From contig CAIQVH010000018.1 of assembly GCA_903875215.1 (NCBI GenBank), positions 62,001 to 126,000 on the forward strand: a stretch of 64,000 nt of DNA. Direction: 5' to 3'. The DNA comes from an uncultured Anaerolineae bacterium (GTDB lineage Bacteria > Chloroflexota > Anaerolineae > Anaerolineales > Villigracilaceae). This document shows, one piece after another, positions 15,215 to 23,868 of this stretch (the stretch's first letter is position 1; the number at the start of each line of letters is the position of its first letter). A program made the position numbers and the translations under genes. The notes below the pieces were generated by a model. That model was not told the DNA's origin. It saw nothing but the letters and a program-made list of their open reading frames with translations, and did not search any database.

Positions 15215-16147
15215 TTGCGAAAGGTGCTGATTGCGGGGACGGGCGCGCTGGGAACGTTGTTCGCGGCTCGCCTAGCGCTGGCGGGCAATCCAGTCGTGAT
15301 GCTGGGAAGCTGGGCGGCCGGGCTGGAGGCCCTGAACCGGGCGGGAGCGCGCCTGTTGACAGAGCAGGGCGAGGAACGAAGGGCGGCAGTGCAAGCGGCG
15401 AGCGACCCGGCGATAGGCGGCGGGGCGGAGGTGGCGCTGGTGCTGGTCAAGGCCTGGCAGACGGAGCAAGCAGCCAGGCAGCTGGCGGCGAGCCTGCCGG
15501 CGGGCGCGCTGGTGGTGACGCTGCAAAACGGGCTGGGGAACCGGGAAATCCTGGCAGGCACATTGGGGGCTGAACGAGTGGCGCTGGGTGTCTGCACCTA
15601 CGGGGCGAACCTGCTCGGGCCGGGAGTGGCGCGTTCCGGCGGAGAAGGGGTCATCTCGCTCGAAGCGCATCCACGCTGCGGGGAGGTGGCTGATCTATTG
15701 CGCGGCGCCGGGTTCCAGGTGGAAATCGTCGCCGGGGCGCAGGCGCTGGTTTGGGGCAAGCTGGTGATGAACGCGGCCATAAATCCGCTGACGGCGCTGC
15801 TGCGGGTGCCCAACGGGCGTCTGCTTGAGTTGCCGGCAGCACGCTGGGTAATGATCGCGCTGGCGCTTGAAACAGCGCGGGTGGCGCGGGCATGCGGCGT
15901 GGAGCTGCCGTTTGACGATCCGGCCGGCACGGTGCTGGCAGTGGCACGGCGCACGGCGGCCAACCGGTCTTCCATGCTCCAGGATGTGGAGCGCGGCGCG
16001 CCAACCGAGATTGAGGCCATCTGCGGGGCAGTGGTCCGCGCGGCGCGCGCGCAGGGGCGGGCAGCGCCGCTCAACTGGCTGATGTGGCGACTGGTGAGCG
16101 CAGATTTCCCCGGCAAAAGGCGTGAAAAGCGCGGCAAATCATGGTAA
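15215..16147 (+). CDS. panE: 2-dehydropantoate 2-reductase (ApbA/PanE family)
   Basis: A 310-residue NADPH-dependent ketopantoate reductase, the step after PanB. The N-terminal Rossmann motif is GTGALGTLFAARLALAG. The catalytic Lys lies in VWGKLVMNAAINPLTALL (about residue 185), and the C-terminal signature is NRSSMLQDVERGAPTEIEAI. The start is a TTG directly after the panB stop, with GAGAGGA inside the end of panB as the ribosome site. No other start fits the Rossmann motif. The gene is richer in GC than panB. Pantoate from this pair would feed CoA synthesis; panC and panD are not in the window. Confidence 0.93.
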   Translation: MRKVLIAGTGALGTLFAARLALAGNPVVMLGSWAAGLEALNRAGARLLTEQGEERRAAVQAASDPAIGGGAEVALVLVKAWQTEQAARQLAASLPAGALVVTLQNGLGNREILAGTLGAERVALGVCTYGANLLGPGVARSGGEGVISLEAHPRCGEVADLLRGAGFQVEIVAGAQALVWGKLVMNAAINPLTALLRVPNGRLLELPAARWVMIALALETARVARACGVELPFDDPAGTVLAVARRTAANRSSMLQDVERGAPTEIEAICGAVVRAARAQGRAAPLNWLMWRLVSADFPGKRREKRGKSW

Positions 16148-16180
16148 TATCCGCTCACTTTGTCTTTGTGGAGGCTGTAA

Positions 16181-17083
16181 ATGCGTAAAAGTGTCCTTCT
16201 GTTTGTGATGGCTGTGTTGCTGTGCATGCCGGTTGCGGTCCAGGCCCAGGCGGCGGCTGCGTTTGACCATCTTACGATTCAGCTCTGGCCAGAATATGAC
16301 AAACCGGCGGTGCTGGTCATCTATGACTTTAGTGTTTCGGCCGAAACAGCCCTGCCGGGCCAGATCCACCTGAAACTGCCTGCCCAGGCAGAGCTGCTGG
16401 CGATAGCCCGCCAGGAAAGCGGTGGCTTGATGAACCTGGAGTATGACCTGCCCGCTTCACAGGGGGATTTTACAGTGCTCAGTTTTGCGGTTACAGATCG
16501 TTCCGTTTACCATATTGAGTTCTATCTTCCCTATGTGCGTAAAGATCAGAACCGCAGTTTTCGATATACCTGGACGGGCGATTATGCGGTCCAGACCCTG
16601 GATCTTTCGGTGCAGGAACCGGTTGGGGCGATCAATTTCACCACCGATCCGGTCATGTCGGCCAGCAATCCCGGGCAGGATGGGTTCACCTATTACCGGG
16701 CCACGGTGGAAAATATCAGCGCCGGGAAGAGCCTTGACTTTAACATCCAATATGACAAAGATAACGAAACCCTGAGCGCCTCCACGCTGGGCGTGCAGCC
16801 TACCGCCCCATTGGATCAACCCGTCAGCGGGCAATCTGCCACGCTGAATTTTCTGCCATGGATTTTGGGCGGGCTGGGCGTGGTGCTGATCGTCGGCGGC
16901 GGCGCCTGGTATTGGCTGGCGAGCCGGACGCAGGCCCCCGGCAACTCGCGCAAACGACACACCTCCCGCTCAGGAGAAAGCAGCGGGGCAGAAGTGTACT
17001 GCTCACAATGCGGCAAACGCGCCCAGGGCGCCGACCGGTTTTGCCGGGCCTGCGGAGCCAGGATCCAACCCCGCGAGGAATAA
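16181..17083 (+). CDS. Secreted/membrane protein with C-terminal zinc ribbon (unknown)
   Basis: A 300-residue protein I cannot assign to a named family. A signal peptide ends around VQAQAAA (residue 25). Residues 28-220 look like extracytoplasmic beta-rich domains (YDKPAVLVIYDFSV, YHIEFYLPYV). A single membrane helix lies at about 227-247. The C-terminal tail carries a double CXXC zinc ribbon (CSQCGKRAQGADRFCRACG), which would be cytoplasmic. GGAGG precedes the ATG and a TAATAT -10-like box lies about 30 bases upstream. The extracytoplasmic part faintly resembles domains that accompany cytochromes and carboxypeptidase-like regions in related bacteria, but that is only an impression. It ends with a strong terminator. 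Confidence 0.75.
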   Translation: MRKSVLLFVMAVLLCMPVAVQAQAAAAFDHLTIQLWPEYDKPAVLVIYDFSVSAETALPGQIHLKLPAQAELLAIARQESGGLMNLEYDLPASQGDFTVLSFAVTDRSVYHIEFYLPYVRKDQNRSFRYTWTGDYAVQTLDLSVQEPVGAINFTTDPVMSASNPGQDGFTYYRATVENISAGKSLDFNIQYDKDNETLSASTLGVQPTAPLDQPVSGQSATLNFLPWILGGLGVVLIVGGGAWYWLASRTQAPGNSRKRHTSRSGESSGAEVYCSQCGKRAQGADRFCRACGARIQPREE

Positions 17084-17096
17084 GCACAAGAAAACC

Positions 17097-17130
17097 AACC
17101 GCCCACCTATTATTCCGGTGGGCGGTTTTT
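17097..17130 (+). terminator. Intrinsic terminator after the zinc-ribbon protein gene
   Basis: An 11-bp stem AACCGCCCACC / GGTGGGCGGTT with a 9-base loop and a T tract, 13 bases after the stop codon. Confidence 0.9.
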
Positions 17131-17151
17131 GATTGAGCCATGTCACACCGC

Positions 17152-17448
17152 TCAGCGCGGCCGGCGGGTAGACGAGTAGCCTTGCTGCGCCGGCTTGCGT
17201 ACAAACAAATACACGGCGTAGATCACCACCATCCCGATGATCATGCCCGCCAGTTCAGGCAGCCGCTGGCCGGTTTCTTCCAGCCAGCCGCGCCCACCGG
17301 CAGTGGTGAGCACTTCCAGGCCGAGAACAGCCCGGACAATCTCACTGAAATGCAAATTGATGTACGCCACACCAGCCAGGGCAACGAATGTGGCAGGCAA
17401 AGCCAGGGCAAAGAACCAGAAAACAGCGATGAAGGGGATTTTTCGCAT
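17152..17448 (-). CDS. Small two-helix membrane protein (hypothetical)
   Basis: A 98-residue protein of unknown function. It has an N-terminal membrane helix (FIAVFWFFALALPATFVALA), a polar loop of about 35 residues, and a second helix (LAGMIIGMVVIYAVYLFVR) before a basic tail (YSSTRRPR). AAGGAGG at ideal spacing precedes the ATG. It lies downstream of the cytochrome/sensor operon, but a terminator-like hairpin at 17504-17535 separates them, so it is probably transcribed separately or by read-through. Confidence 0.65.
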   Translation of the reverse strand: MRKIPFIAVFWFFALALPATFVALAGVAYINLHFSEIVRAVLGLEVLTTAGGRGWLEETGQRLPELAGMIIGMVVIYAVYLFVRKPAQQGYSSTRRPR

Positions 17449-17503
17449 GTCAACCTCCTTTCAGGTTGAGGCACATCCATCTTTACTTCCACCTTCATCA
17501 TAC

Positions 17504-17535
17504 GCAAAAAGAAAACCACCTGACAATAGGTGGTT
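17504..17535 (-). terminator. Terminator of the cytochrome/two-component operon
   Basis: An 8-bp stem AACCACCT / AGGTGGTT with a 6-base loop, followed on the minus strand by TTCTTTTTG, about 35 bases after the response-regulator stop. Confidence 0.75.
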
Positions 17536-17571
17536 CACGGTATCTTTCAATAGGGTATTTTCTGGCCAGTT

Positions 17572-18222
17572 CTAGGGCTTGATCAGACCTTTGCGGATGG
17601 CGTATTTAACCAACTCGCTGCGGCTGTGCAGTTCCAGCTTCGACATCAGATTCTCGCGATGGCGCGCAACCGTATGCGGACTGATGACCAGAGCCGCGGC
17701 AATTTCATCATTGGTTTTCCCTGCAGCCAGCAAAGATAAAACCTGCTGTTCGCGCCCGGTCAGACCATCCATCGTGGTGCGCGTCTCCTCGGTGGAGCGG
17801 GAAAGAAAGTCACTGACCAGCAGTTTCGCCAACGAAGGGAAAATATACACATCCCCACGATGCACCGTCCGAATGGCGGCGATCAGGTCATCGGGCGCGG
17901 CCCGTTTGGGCACATACGCCGCAGCCCCCGCCTGGAGCATCTCAAAAAAATACTGATGATCCTCGTGGATTGTCAGCGCCACCACACCCAACTGCGGATA
18001 CATCTGCTTCAAGCGCCGGGTCACCTCGATGCCAGAAAGATCCGGCAGGCTGATATCCATAATCACAATATCCGGAACCAGCGTCGAAACCAGCTGAATC
18101 GCCTGCAGCCCACTGCTGGCTTCGCCCACAATCTCCATTTCGCCCTCGTTTTCGAGCAACATGCGCAGACCGCTCCGCACCACGGCATGATCATCAACCA
18201 ACAGCAAAGTTATCTTGCTCAT
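17572..18222 (-). CDS. NarL/FixJ-type response regulator
   Basis: A 216-residue two-component regulator. The REC domain spans residues 1-120, with the acidic pair DD at 10-11, phospho-acceptor Asp56 (VIMDISLPD) and Lys105 in YVPKRA. A GerE/LuxR-type helix-turn-helix follows (LTGREQQVLSLLAAGKTNDEIA, then SPHTVARHRENLMSKL). It binds DNA as a dimer when phosphorylated. Its ATG overlaps the kinase stop by 4 bases (ATGA), so the pair is translationally coupled. It is the last gene of the operon that starts with the multiheme cytochromes, and likely controls them or other respiratory genes. Confidence 0.95.
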   Translation of the reverse strand: MSKITLLLVDDHAVVRSGLRMLLENEGEMEIVGEASSGLQAIQLVSTLVPDIVIMDISLPDLSGIEVTRRLKQMYPQLGVVALTIHEDHQYFFEMLQAGAAAYVPKRAAPDDLIAAIRTVHRGDVYIFPSLAKLLVSDFLSRSTEETRTTMDGLTGREQQVLSLLAAGKTNDEIAAALVISPHTVARHRENLMSKLELHSRSELVKYAIRKGLIKP

Positions 18223-19667
18223 GCAACTTCCCCCCGCTGGATCGGAATCAGCACTTCAACCTGTGTCCCCGCCCCAGGCTGAGAGCTGACCCGGCATTGA
18301 CCACCCACCAGCGCCGCCCGCTCGATCATGCCCAGCAAGCCCCAGCAGGGGTAACCTGGCTGCTTCAACGTCGCGTCCGGGTCAAAACCCCGGCCCTGAT
18401 CCGAAATCCAGGCAGAAACCTGCTGCGCCTCAAAAGTGATGCGCACGCTGGCCCGGTCAGTTCCGGCATGCCGGATGACATTTGTCAGCGCCTCCTGCAC
18501 AATCCGGTACAAAACGACGCGCACCTCCACCGAAAGAGGCGGCTCGTCGCCCTGGCTGGTCAATTCCACTGCCAACGAATAACGCTCCCCCACCTCGCGC
18601 AAATACCAGCGCAAAGCCGCCATCACGCCGAAGTCATCCAGTTGGGGCGGGTGCAGCCCGGTGATCAGGTTTTGCAGACCGGAAAAACTGCCATCGACCA
18701 GAGCCTGCAATTCACGGGCCTGCTCGCGCACCCGTTCCGGCCGCGAAAAATTGCCCGAAATGGCGCGCAGCCCCAGACCAATGGCGGTCAACCTTTGGCC
18801 AAGCTCATCATGCAGCTCGCGGGCAATGCGCTCGCGTTCCGCTTCCTGTGCGCGAACCGTGCGGCGCAGCAGCTCGCCGCGCAGGTTTTCAAGCCGCTCG
18901 CGCTCGGCCAGCTGGGCCTCGCGCAGACTTTCAATCTGCCGGTTGGTGTGTTCCTCAAACGAACGCAGAGAGCGGATAATGGCAATCGCCGCAATCCAGG
19001 CCATCAGCGACCGGAAGAATTGGATCGGGAAGCCGAACCACTGCAAAAAGACGGCTGAATTCAAAATCTGTGAGGGGAAGATTGAACTTTGCGCAGCGAA
19101 CAGCTGGCCGATCCCGCCATACAGACCAAAGGCCAGCGCCGCCAGGGTGACATCGCGCCCGAAACTCTGCATGCCAGCCTGGTAGAATTTCCGCTGCTGC
19201 AAGACCAGCCCCCAGGCGGTCAGCGCAGCGCCGGGAATGGCGAGCGAATAACGGGTGTACACATCCGCAGCGATGATGGCGCCAGGCAAAGGCTGGGCGG
19301 CGAAGACCCAGAGCAAGCCTGCCAGCCAGAGCGTGCCCACGACGGCGAGCAGTCGCAACCGGGTGATGAGTCCCGCTCCAGCAATCAGGCGGGTGCCGAA
19401 ATCCAATAAAAAGAAAAAGGAAACCGCCAACAGGAAAACCCGGATGGGTCCGATCCATGCGGCGAACGGGGGTTCCTGCAAATGGGTGTGAATGAGCAGG
19501 GACATCTCCAGCCATTCGTGGCTGCCATGGATCAGGCCAAAAGCGGCCAGTGGCCGAAGCGCGCGGGCAAAGTCATATTTAGCAGAACGGCCTACTTCCA
19601 CCATCACAGCCAGCCCCATGCTGAAAAAGGACAGGCCGTACAGGAAGTAGACCGTTATGATATCCAC
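18219..19667 (-). CDS. NarX-type sensor histidine kinase with polytopic membrane input domain
   Basis: A 482-residue kinase. Residues 1-250 contain about seven hydrophobic segments, a membrane-embedded sensor without an obvious extracytoplasmic domain. A coiled linker (QIESLREAQLAERERLENLR) leads to the HisKA_3 domain with the phospho-acceptor His in ERERIARELHDELGQRL. The HATPase_c domain follows, with N box EALTNVIRHAG, G1 DQGRGFDPD and G2-like GLLGMIERA. The start is uncertain: GTG at 19667 avoids overlapping the cytochrome gene, while an ATG at 19712 would overlap it by 31 bases and add hydrophilic residues. It is cotranscribed with cytochromes. The signal may be the quinone-pool redox state, which is inference. 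Confidence 0.88.
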   Translation of the reverse strand: MDIITVYFLYGLSFFSMGLAVMVEVGRSAKYDFARALRPLAAFGLIHGSHEWLEMSLLIHTHLQEPPFAAWIGPIRVFLLAVSFFFLLDFGTRLIAGAGLITRLRLLAVVGTLWLAGLLWVFAAQPLPGAIIAADVYTRYSLAIPGAALTAWGLVLQQRKFYQAGMQSFGRDVTLAALAFGLYGGIGQLFAAQSSIFPSQILNSAVFLQWFGFPIQFFRSLMAWIAAIAIIRSLRSFEEHTNRQIESLREAQLAERERLENLRGELLRRTVRAQEAERERIARELHDELGQRLTAIGLGLRAISGNFSRPERVREQARELQALVDGSFSGLQNLITGLHPPQLDDFGVMAALRWYLREVGERYSLAVELTSQGDEPPLSVEVRVVLYRIVQEALTNVIRHAGTDRASVRITFEAQQVSAWISDQGRGFDPDATLKQPGYPCWGLLGMIERAALVGGQCRVSSQPGAGTQVEVLIPIQRGEVA

Positions 19668-19681
19668 GGAAAAACTCGCGG

Positions 19682-20857
19682 CTATTTCTCGGGTGCCCCT
19701 GCCTGGATCCACTCGCTCAAGCGGGCCAATTCGTCGGGGCTGAGCATGCCGGGGTGACCTCCAGCGGTTTGCAGCACGACGATTTTGCTGCTCGCGCTGT
19801 TTCCGGCCACCACAACCGGGCCGTTTTTGCCGCCCTGCATGAAGTTTGCATAGCTGTCATAAGACAGGCCGGTGGGAGATGCGGCGCCATGACACATGCC
19901 GCATTTCGTCTGCAATAGCGGGCCAATCGTGTCGTTCCAGGTCAGGCTGGCCGAAGCGTTGGGCGTGGCAGTCGGCGAAGGAACGGGGCTGGGGGTCAGC
20001 GTGGCGGGGACGTAAACGGGGGCGGTTTCTCCGAGAAGCGGAGTGGTAACCGCGGTCGTTTCGTAGCCGATAAAGAAGTAGAAGCCGTAGCTGAACAGGG
20101 CCAGCAGGATGAAGGCGATGGGCAAATAAAGCATTTGCCGGCGGCGCAGTTCGGCGGGTTGGATGGGCGCGGTAGGCCTGGCGGCCTCCAGCGCGGCCAG
20201 TTCAGCCGGGTGTTCATGCTGCATCTCCTCACGAGTCAGCCTGCCGGTGAACATGCTCTTGTTGAAATGCTTGATGTGGACGTGGTAGAAGTGCCAGATG
20301 ATGATGGCCAGCACAGCCAGGACGGCTTCGCCGCCATGTGCGGCCTTGGCGGCGGGAATGGCTTCGCCGGGCAGGAAACGCACGGTGGAAATCGGGTTCC
20401 ACATCATAAAACCAGTCGCGCCCATGACGATGGTGCCCCAGATCAGGGCCAGGTATTCGGCTTTTTCGGCGTAGGAATAGCGCCCATAGTAGGCTTTGTG
20501 TTTGCGAAAGCCCAGGTAGTAGAGCACATCCTGGTAGACATGCAGGATGTCGTCGATCCAGGGGATCATGCTGATGGGGGTGCGCTGGACCATGATGCGG
20601 TAGAGCGCTTCGAGGACATGCACCAGGCTGACGATCATCATCACGATGGCCGAGGTGTGGTGAATGGCGCGCGCGTTTTCGATTCCACCGACCAGGTTGA
20701 AGATGGCGGTGCTAGCCCAGGCGAGTGGGTATTTTTGCGGGAGGCCAGTCATCCCCAGGACGGAAAAAGAAATCAGGAAGATGATGTGCTGGATGCGTTG
20801 CAACAAGTCAAAGCGGACGAAGGTCTGGCCCGGCGAGGATGGGGTGGAGTTAGTCAT
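19682..20857 (-). CDS. Cytochrome b (HydC/FdnI-like) fused to a C-terminal cytochrome c domain
   Basis: A 391-residue membrane protein. Residues 10-215 match the di-heme cytochrome b fold of formate dehydrogenase and hydrogenase gamma subunits: four or five helices with His in RIQHIIFL, AIHHTSAIVMM and IIWHFYHVHIKHF. TM5 near 245-270 is followed by a Pro/Thr-rich linker and a single CXXCH (TKCGMCHGA, about residue 320), typical of a PSD1/DUF-like mono-heme c domain. Its start overlaps the upstream nonaheme gene by 8 bases with GAGGAG as ribosome site. The b-part is clearly paralogous to the protein at 22049-22762 (shared GLPQKYP, SMFTGRL). It probably passes electrons between the quinone pool and the nonaheme subunit. 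Confidence 0.88.
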   Translation of the reverse strand: MTNSTPSSPGQTFVRFDLLQRIQHIIFLISFSVLGMTGLPQKYPLAWASTAIFNLVGGIENARAIHHTSAIVMMIVSLVHVLEALYRIMVQRTPISMIPWIDDILHVYQDVLYYLGFRKHKAYYGRYSYAEKAEYLALIWGTIVMGATGFMMWNPISTVRFLPGEAIPAAKAAHGGEAVLAVLAIIIWHFYHVHIKHFNKSMFTGRLTREEMQHEHPAELAALEAARPTAPIQPAELRRRQMLYLPIAFILLALFSYGFYFFIGYETTAVTTPLLGETAPVYVPATLTPSPVPSPTATPNASASLTWNDTIGPLLQTKCGMCHGAASPTGLSYDSYANFMQGGKNGPVVVAGNSASSKIVVLQTAGGHPGMLSPDELARLSEWIQAGAPEK

Positions 20858-22049
20858 GGCGGATCTCCTCATCAGTGGGATGGTCGCCTGCCTGAGGATG
20901 CGCGGGGGAGGCCTGGTGCTGGGGCTTGCGGAAGCGGTTAATCAGCATGCGCACAAAATCCATCACAACGAGCAAGCCCATGGGGCCCAGGACGCCCGGA
21001 ATGAGGAATTTGTAAAACAGGTTGATGTAATAGACGAGCGGGTATTTTTCCTGTGAGGGAATGTAATGTGATAGCCAGGCATCCGTGTAGGTTTCGGTGG
21101 TCGCATCGGGGTGGCATTTCTGGCAGGCCAGGAGCAGGTTGGCCTTGACTTCCAGACCTTTCTGCGGATCCTTGACCGAGGCAATATTGTGAATACCGTG
21201 GCAATCGAAGCAGACGGGCTTGTTGGAGACCTGGTCTGGGGATTGTTTCTGAAAGATGGTCACCGTGGTGCCGTGGAAATCGGCCACATAGGTGTTGAGC
21301 ACCTGGGTGGAGATGCCGTATTTGTCCATGATGGCGGGGTTGGTGTGGCATTTCCCGCACATCTCCGTCGGCGACTTTAGGCGAAAGGCCTGGGTGGTGG
21401 GGTCAGTGATGTTGTGGACGCCGTGGCAATCGATGCAGGTCGGTACATCCGCGTTGCCCTCGCTCAGGGCCAGACCATGCACGCTTTCCTTGTATTGGTT
21501 AAAGATGGCGCTGTGGCAACGTGAGCAAATGACCGGAATCTCGCTGCGCGGCATGTCTTTGATCGGTTTTTGGGTGTGCGGATTGTGGCAGTCGGCGCAT
21601 ACAGCGGCGTTTTTGTTGCCGGAAGCCAGGGCGCGTTGATGAACACTATCCAGGGTTTTGTTGAATTCATCCGAATGGCACTGCTGGCAGGAGGTGTAAT
21701 ATTTCAGTTTGACATCGCGCAGGGTTTCGGTGGTTCGATCGGGATGCGGGAAACCGGAAATTTCAGTATGGCAGGTGACGCAGGGGATGTTGTTGATGCC
21801 ATGGACGCCTTCCGAAAAGGCGGTCGCGTTAATGGTAAGTGGCAGGATTTCACCGCTTTTGAGTTGAACACTCATGCCATCCTGGTCATGGCAGGTCAGG
21901 CACATGCTATTGGCGGCGGCATCATAATGCTGCCCGCTGGTATGCGCGGCTGGAGGTTGAGGGGCTGCCGTTACCGGCGAAGCGGCCAGGCCAAGCGCAA
22001 GCAGCAGCAAAACCGCCCCAGCGCTCAAGAGGAAGGTTTTTATTCGCAT
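20850..22049 (-). CDS. Nonaheme c-type cytochrome with C-terminal membrane anchor
   Basis: A 399-residue exported cytochrome. A signal peptide ends near AAPQPP (about residue 29). Nine CXXCH motifs follow: CLTCH, CVTCH, CQQCH, CADCH, CSRCH, CIDCH, CGKCH, CFDCH and CQKCH. No CXXCK or catalytic signature of nitrite or tetrathionate reductases is present. A C-terminal helix (VLGPMGLLVVMDFVRMLI) anchors it, with a His/Pro-rich tail. It is a paralogue of the cytochrome at 22759-23865, with the same motif order and spacing. Overlap with the cytochrome b genes on both sides implies a b/c complex. The nine-heme plus di-heme-b content recalls Geobacter CbcL, but split into two proteins (inference). 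Confidence 0.92.
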   Translation of the reverse strand: MRIKTFLLSAGAVLLLLALGLAASPVTAAPQPPAAHTSGQHYDAAANSMCLTCHDQDGMSVQLKSGEILPLTINATAFSEGVHGINNIPCVTCHTEISGFPHPDRTTETLRDVKLKYYTSCQQCHSDEFNKTLDSVHQRALASGNKNAAVCADCHNPHTQKPIKDMPRSEIPVICSRCHSAIFNQYKESVHGLALSEGNADVPTCIDCHGVHNITDPTTQAFRLKSPTEMCGKCHTNPAIMDKYGISTQVLNTYVADFHGTTVTIFQKQSPDQVSNKPVCFDCHGIHNIASVKDPQKGLEVKANLLLACQKCHPDATTETYTDAWLSHYIPSQEKYPLVYYINLFYKFLIPGVLGPMGLLVVMDFVRMLINRFRKPQHQASPAHPQAGDHPTDEEIRHD

Positions 22050-22762
22050 CAGCTTTTCTCTCCCGGCTGGTTTTTTTTGCCTGTCAGGCGCTCATATTCT
22101 TTGGCGTGGTAGGCCTGCATTTCTTCTTCGCTCAGGCGGCCCGTGAACATGCTCAAGTTCAGGCGTTCAAAGTGAACATGATAGATATGCCAGACGAGGA
22201 TGAAGATGGCGGCGACGATTGATTCGGTGCTGTGTGCCAGCTTGGCGGCCGGCACCACTCCTCCGGGCAGAACCTGGGTGACCTGCACCGGGAACCAGAT
22301 GATGAAGCCGGTGAAAGTCATGATCCCGAAACCGAAAAATAGGAACCAGTAGGTGACTTTCTGCTCGAAGTTGTATTTTCCAAAGCGAGGCTTATCTTTG
22401 CGAAGAAAAAGCAGGTACTGGAGCATTTGCCAGGCGTCCAGCACATCTTGCCAGGTAGGCAGCATATCACCCGGGAGCTTGCGGCGGACGAGCAACACGA
22501 TGGCGCGCCCAAGGTGATAGAGCAGTTCGAGGGTCAGCACCAGTGCGGCGATGTGATGTACCTGGCGGATCAGGTTTACTTGCTCGGGCGTGGAGAGAAT
22601 ATCCTGGCTGATGGCAAGCGATGGGTATTTTTGCGGTAAACCGGTCAGTAAAAGAACCAGCCCGCTCAAGATCAGGAGCAAGTGTTCCCATCGCTGGCCG
22701 AGGTCAAAGCGCGGGAAGGATTTATGCTGAATGATGGTGGGGGTTTTTTGCTTGGCTGTCAT
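22049..22762 (-). CDS. Di-heme cytochrome b (HydC/FdnI-like)
   Basis: A 237-residue integral membrane cytochrome b of the formate dehydrogenase gamma / Ni-Fe hydrogenase b type. Histidines expected to bind heme are visible in QRWEHLLLIL, LIRQVHHIAALVL, KLAHSTESIV and ILVWHIYHVHFERL. It ends with the SMFTGRLSEEEMQ motif, seen also in the paralogue at 19682-20857. Its last base is the first of the next gene's start region (1-base overlap), and its start overlaps the preceding nonaheme gene by 4 bases. It likely oxidises or reduces menaquinone and hands electrons to the nonaheme partner. Confidence 0.92.
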   Translation of the reverse strand: MTAKQKTPTIIQHKSFPRFDLGQRWEHLLLILSGLVLLLTGLPQKYPSLAISQDILSTPEQVNLIRQVHHIAALVLTLELLYHLGRAIVLLVRRKLPGDMLPTWQDVLDAWQMLQYLLFLRKDKPRFGKYNFEQKVTYWFLFFGFGIMTFTGFIIWFPVQVTQVLPGGVVPAAKLAHSTESIVAAIFILVWHIYHVHFERLNLSMFTGRLSEEEMQAYHAKEYERLTGKKNQPGEKS

Positions 22763-23865
22763 GGCAGGCTGTTCCTCACACGATCAACAATGGCGCGGAT
22801 GATTTGCAGGGCCACATAGAGGATGCAGGCCCAGAGAACCAGCGGCGTGAGTGATGTATAGAAAGTATTGACGTAGTACAGGAAGGGCGTCCGCTCCAGG
22901 CTGATCTGGTTGTGGCCTGTCCAGGCGTCCGTCCAGTTGGGCCCGGCAGCCGGGTGGCATTTCTGGCAGGTGGCCAGCAGGTTGGTCGGGTTGACGTGCG
23001 AGTTGGGATCATCTGCTTTGCGAATGTCGTGGATGCCGTGACAATCGGTGCAGACCGCGCTGCTATGCTGAATGGTAGGCCAGCGGGCTTTGTAAACTGA
23101 AATATCCACCCCATGCCAGGAGCGCTTGTAGATATCGTAGACATCGGCATTCAGGCCATATTTGGCCATTAACTCTTTATTGGCATGGCAGCCGGCGCAC
23201 AATTCAGGGCTTTGGACTCGGAATTGGGCGGTACGCGGATCCTGGATATTATGCACCCCGTGGCAATCGGTGCAGACCGGCACATCCGGGTTGTTGGCCA
23301 ACAGGGCCTCGCCGTGGACGCTCTGCTTGTATGTGTTGACGATATCCGTGTGGCACTGGCTGCAAGTCTCAGAGATCAGGGAGCGGGGCTGGTCGGGTAT
23401 TTTGACGTCGTGCGCGCCGTGACAATCGGTGCAAACCGGGGCTTCGGCGTTTCCGGCTGTGGCGGCCTGGGCGTGCATGCTATCTTGCGCTTTTTTGTAA
23501 TTTTCAGAGTGGCACTTCTGGCAGGCCTGGTATAAAGCCCGCGAGAGTTCGCGCTTGTTTTGATATTCCACCGCCGGGTGCGGATATGTGGAGAGGTTGG
23601 TATGGCAGGCCTCGCACTCAATCCCCAACGGGCTGTGAACGGAATCTTTGATGACATCCTGAGAGACGTATAGCGAGAGAGTCTCGCCGCTCGGCAGGGT
23701 CATGTGCAAGTCGGGGTTACCGTGGCAGGAAAGGCAATATTTTTCGGTTTCCTGGGCCGGCTGTCCGGCGGAGGCCCGGGTGGTCAGGGATATTCCCAGC
23801 AACAGGGCCAGCATGCCCGCGGCAATCCACCAAATCGTCCGGCGTTGAGAGGATGGGGTTGTCAT
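22759..23865 (-). CDS. Nonaheme c-type cytochrome with C-terminal membrane anchor (paralogue)
   Basis: A 368-residue exported cytochrome. The signal sequence ends near TRASAGQPA. Nine CXXCH motifs occur in the same order as the downstream paralogue: CLSCH, CEACH, CQKCH, CTDCH, CSQCH, CTDCH, CAGCH, CTDCH, CQKCH. A C-terminal helix (PLVLWACILYVALQIIRAIV) anchors it. The shared segment PVCTDCHGVHNI corresponds to PTCIDCHGVHNI in the paralogue, showing tandem duplication of the whole c/b module. The Shine-Dalgarno AAGGAG overlaps the stop of the preceding 64-residue gene. Confidence 0.92.
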   Translation of the reverse strand: MTTPSSQRRTIWWIAAGMLALLLGISLTTRASAGQPAQETEKYCLSCHGNPDLHMTLPSGETLSLYVSQDVIKDSVHSPLGIECEACHTNLSTYPHPAVEYQNKRELSRALYQACQKCHSENYKKAQDSMHAQAATAGNAEAPVCTDCHGAHDVKIPDQPRSLISETCSQCHTDIVNTYKQSVHGEALLANNPDVPVCTDCHGVHNIQDPRTAQFRVQSPELCAGCHANKELMAKYGLNADVYDIYKRSWHGVDISVYKARWPTIQHSSAVCTDCHGIHDIRKADDPNSHVNPTNLLATCQKCHPAAGPNWTDAWTGHNQISLERTPFLYYVNTFYTSLTPLVLWACILYVALQIIRAIVDRVRNSLP

Positions 23866-23868
23866 GAG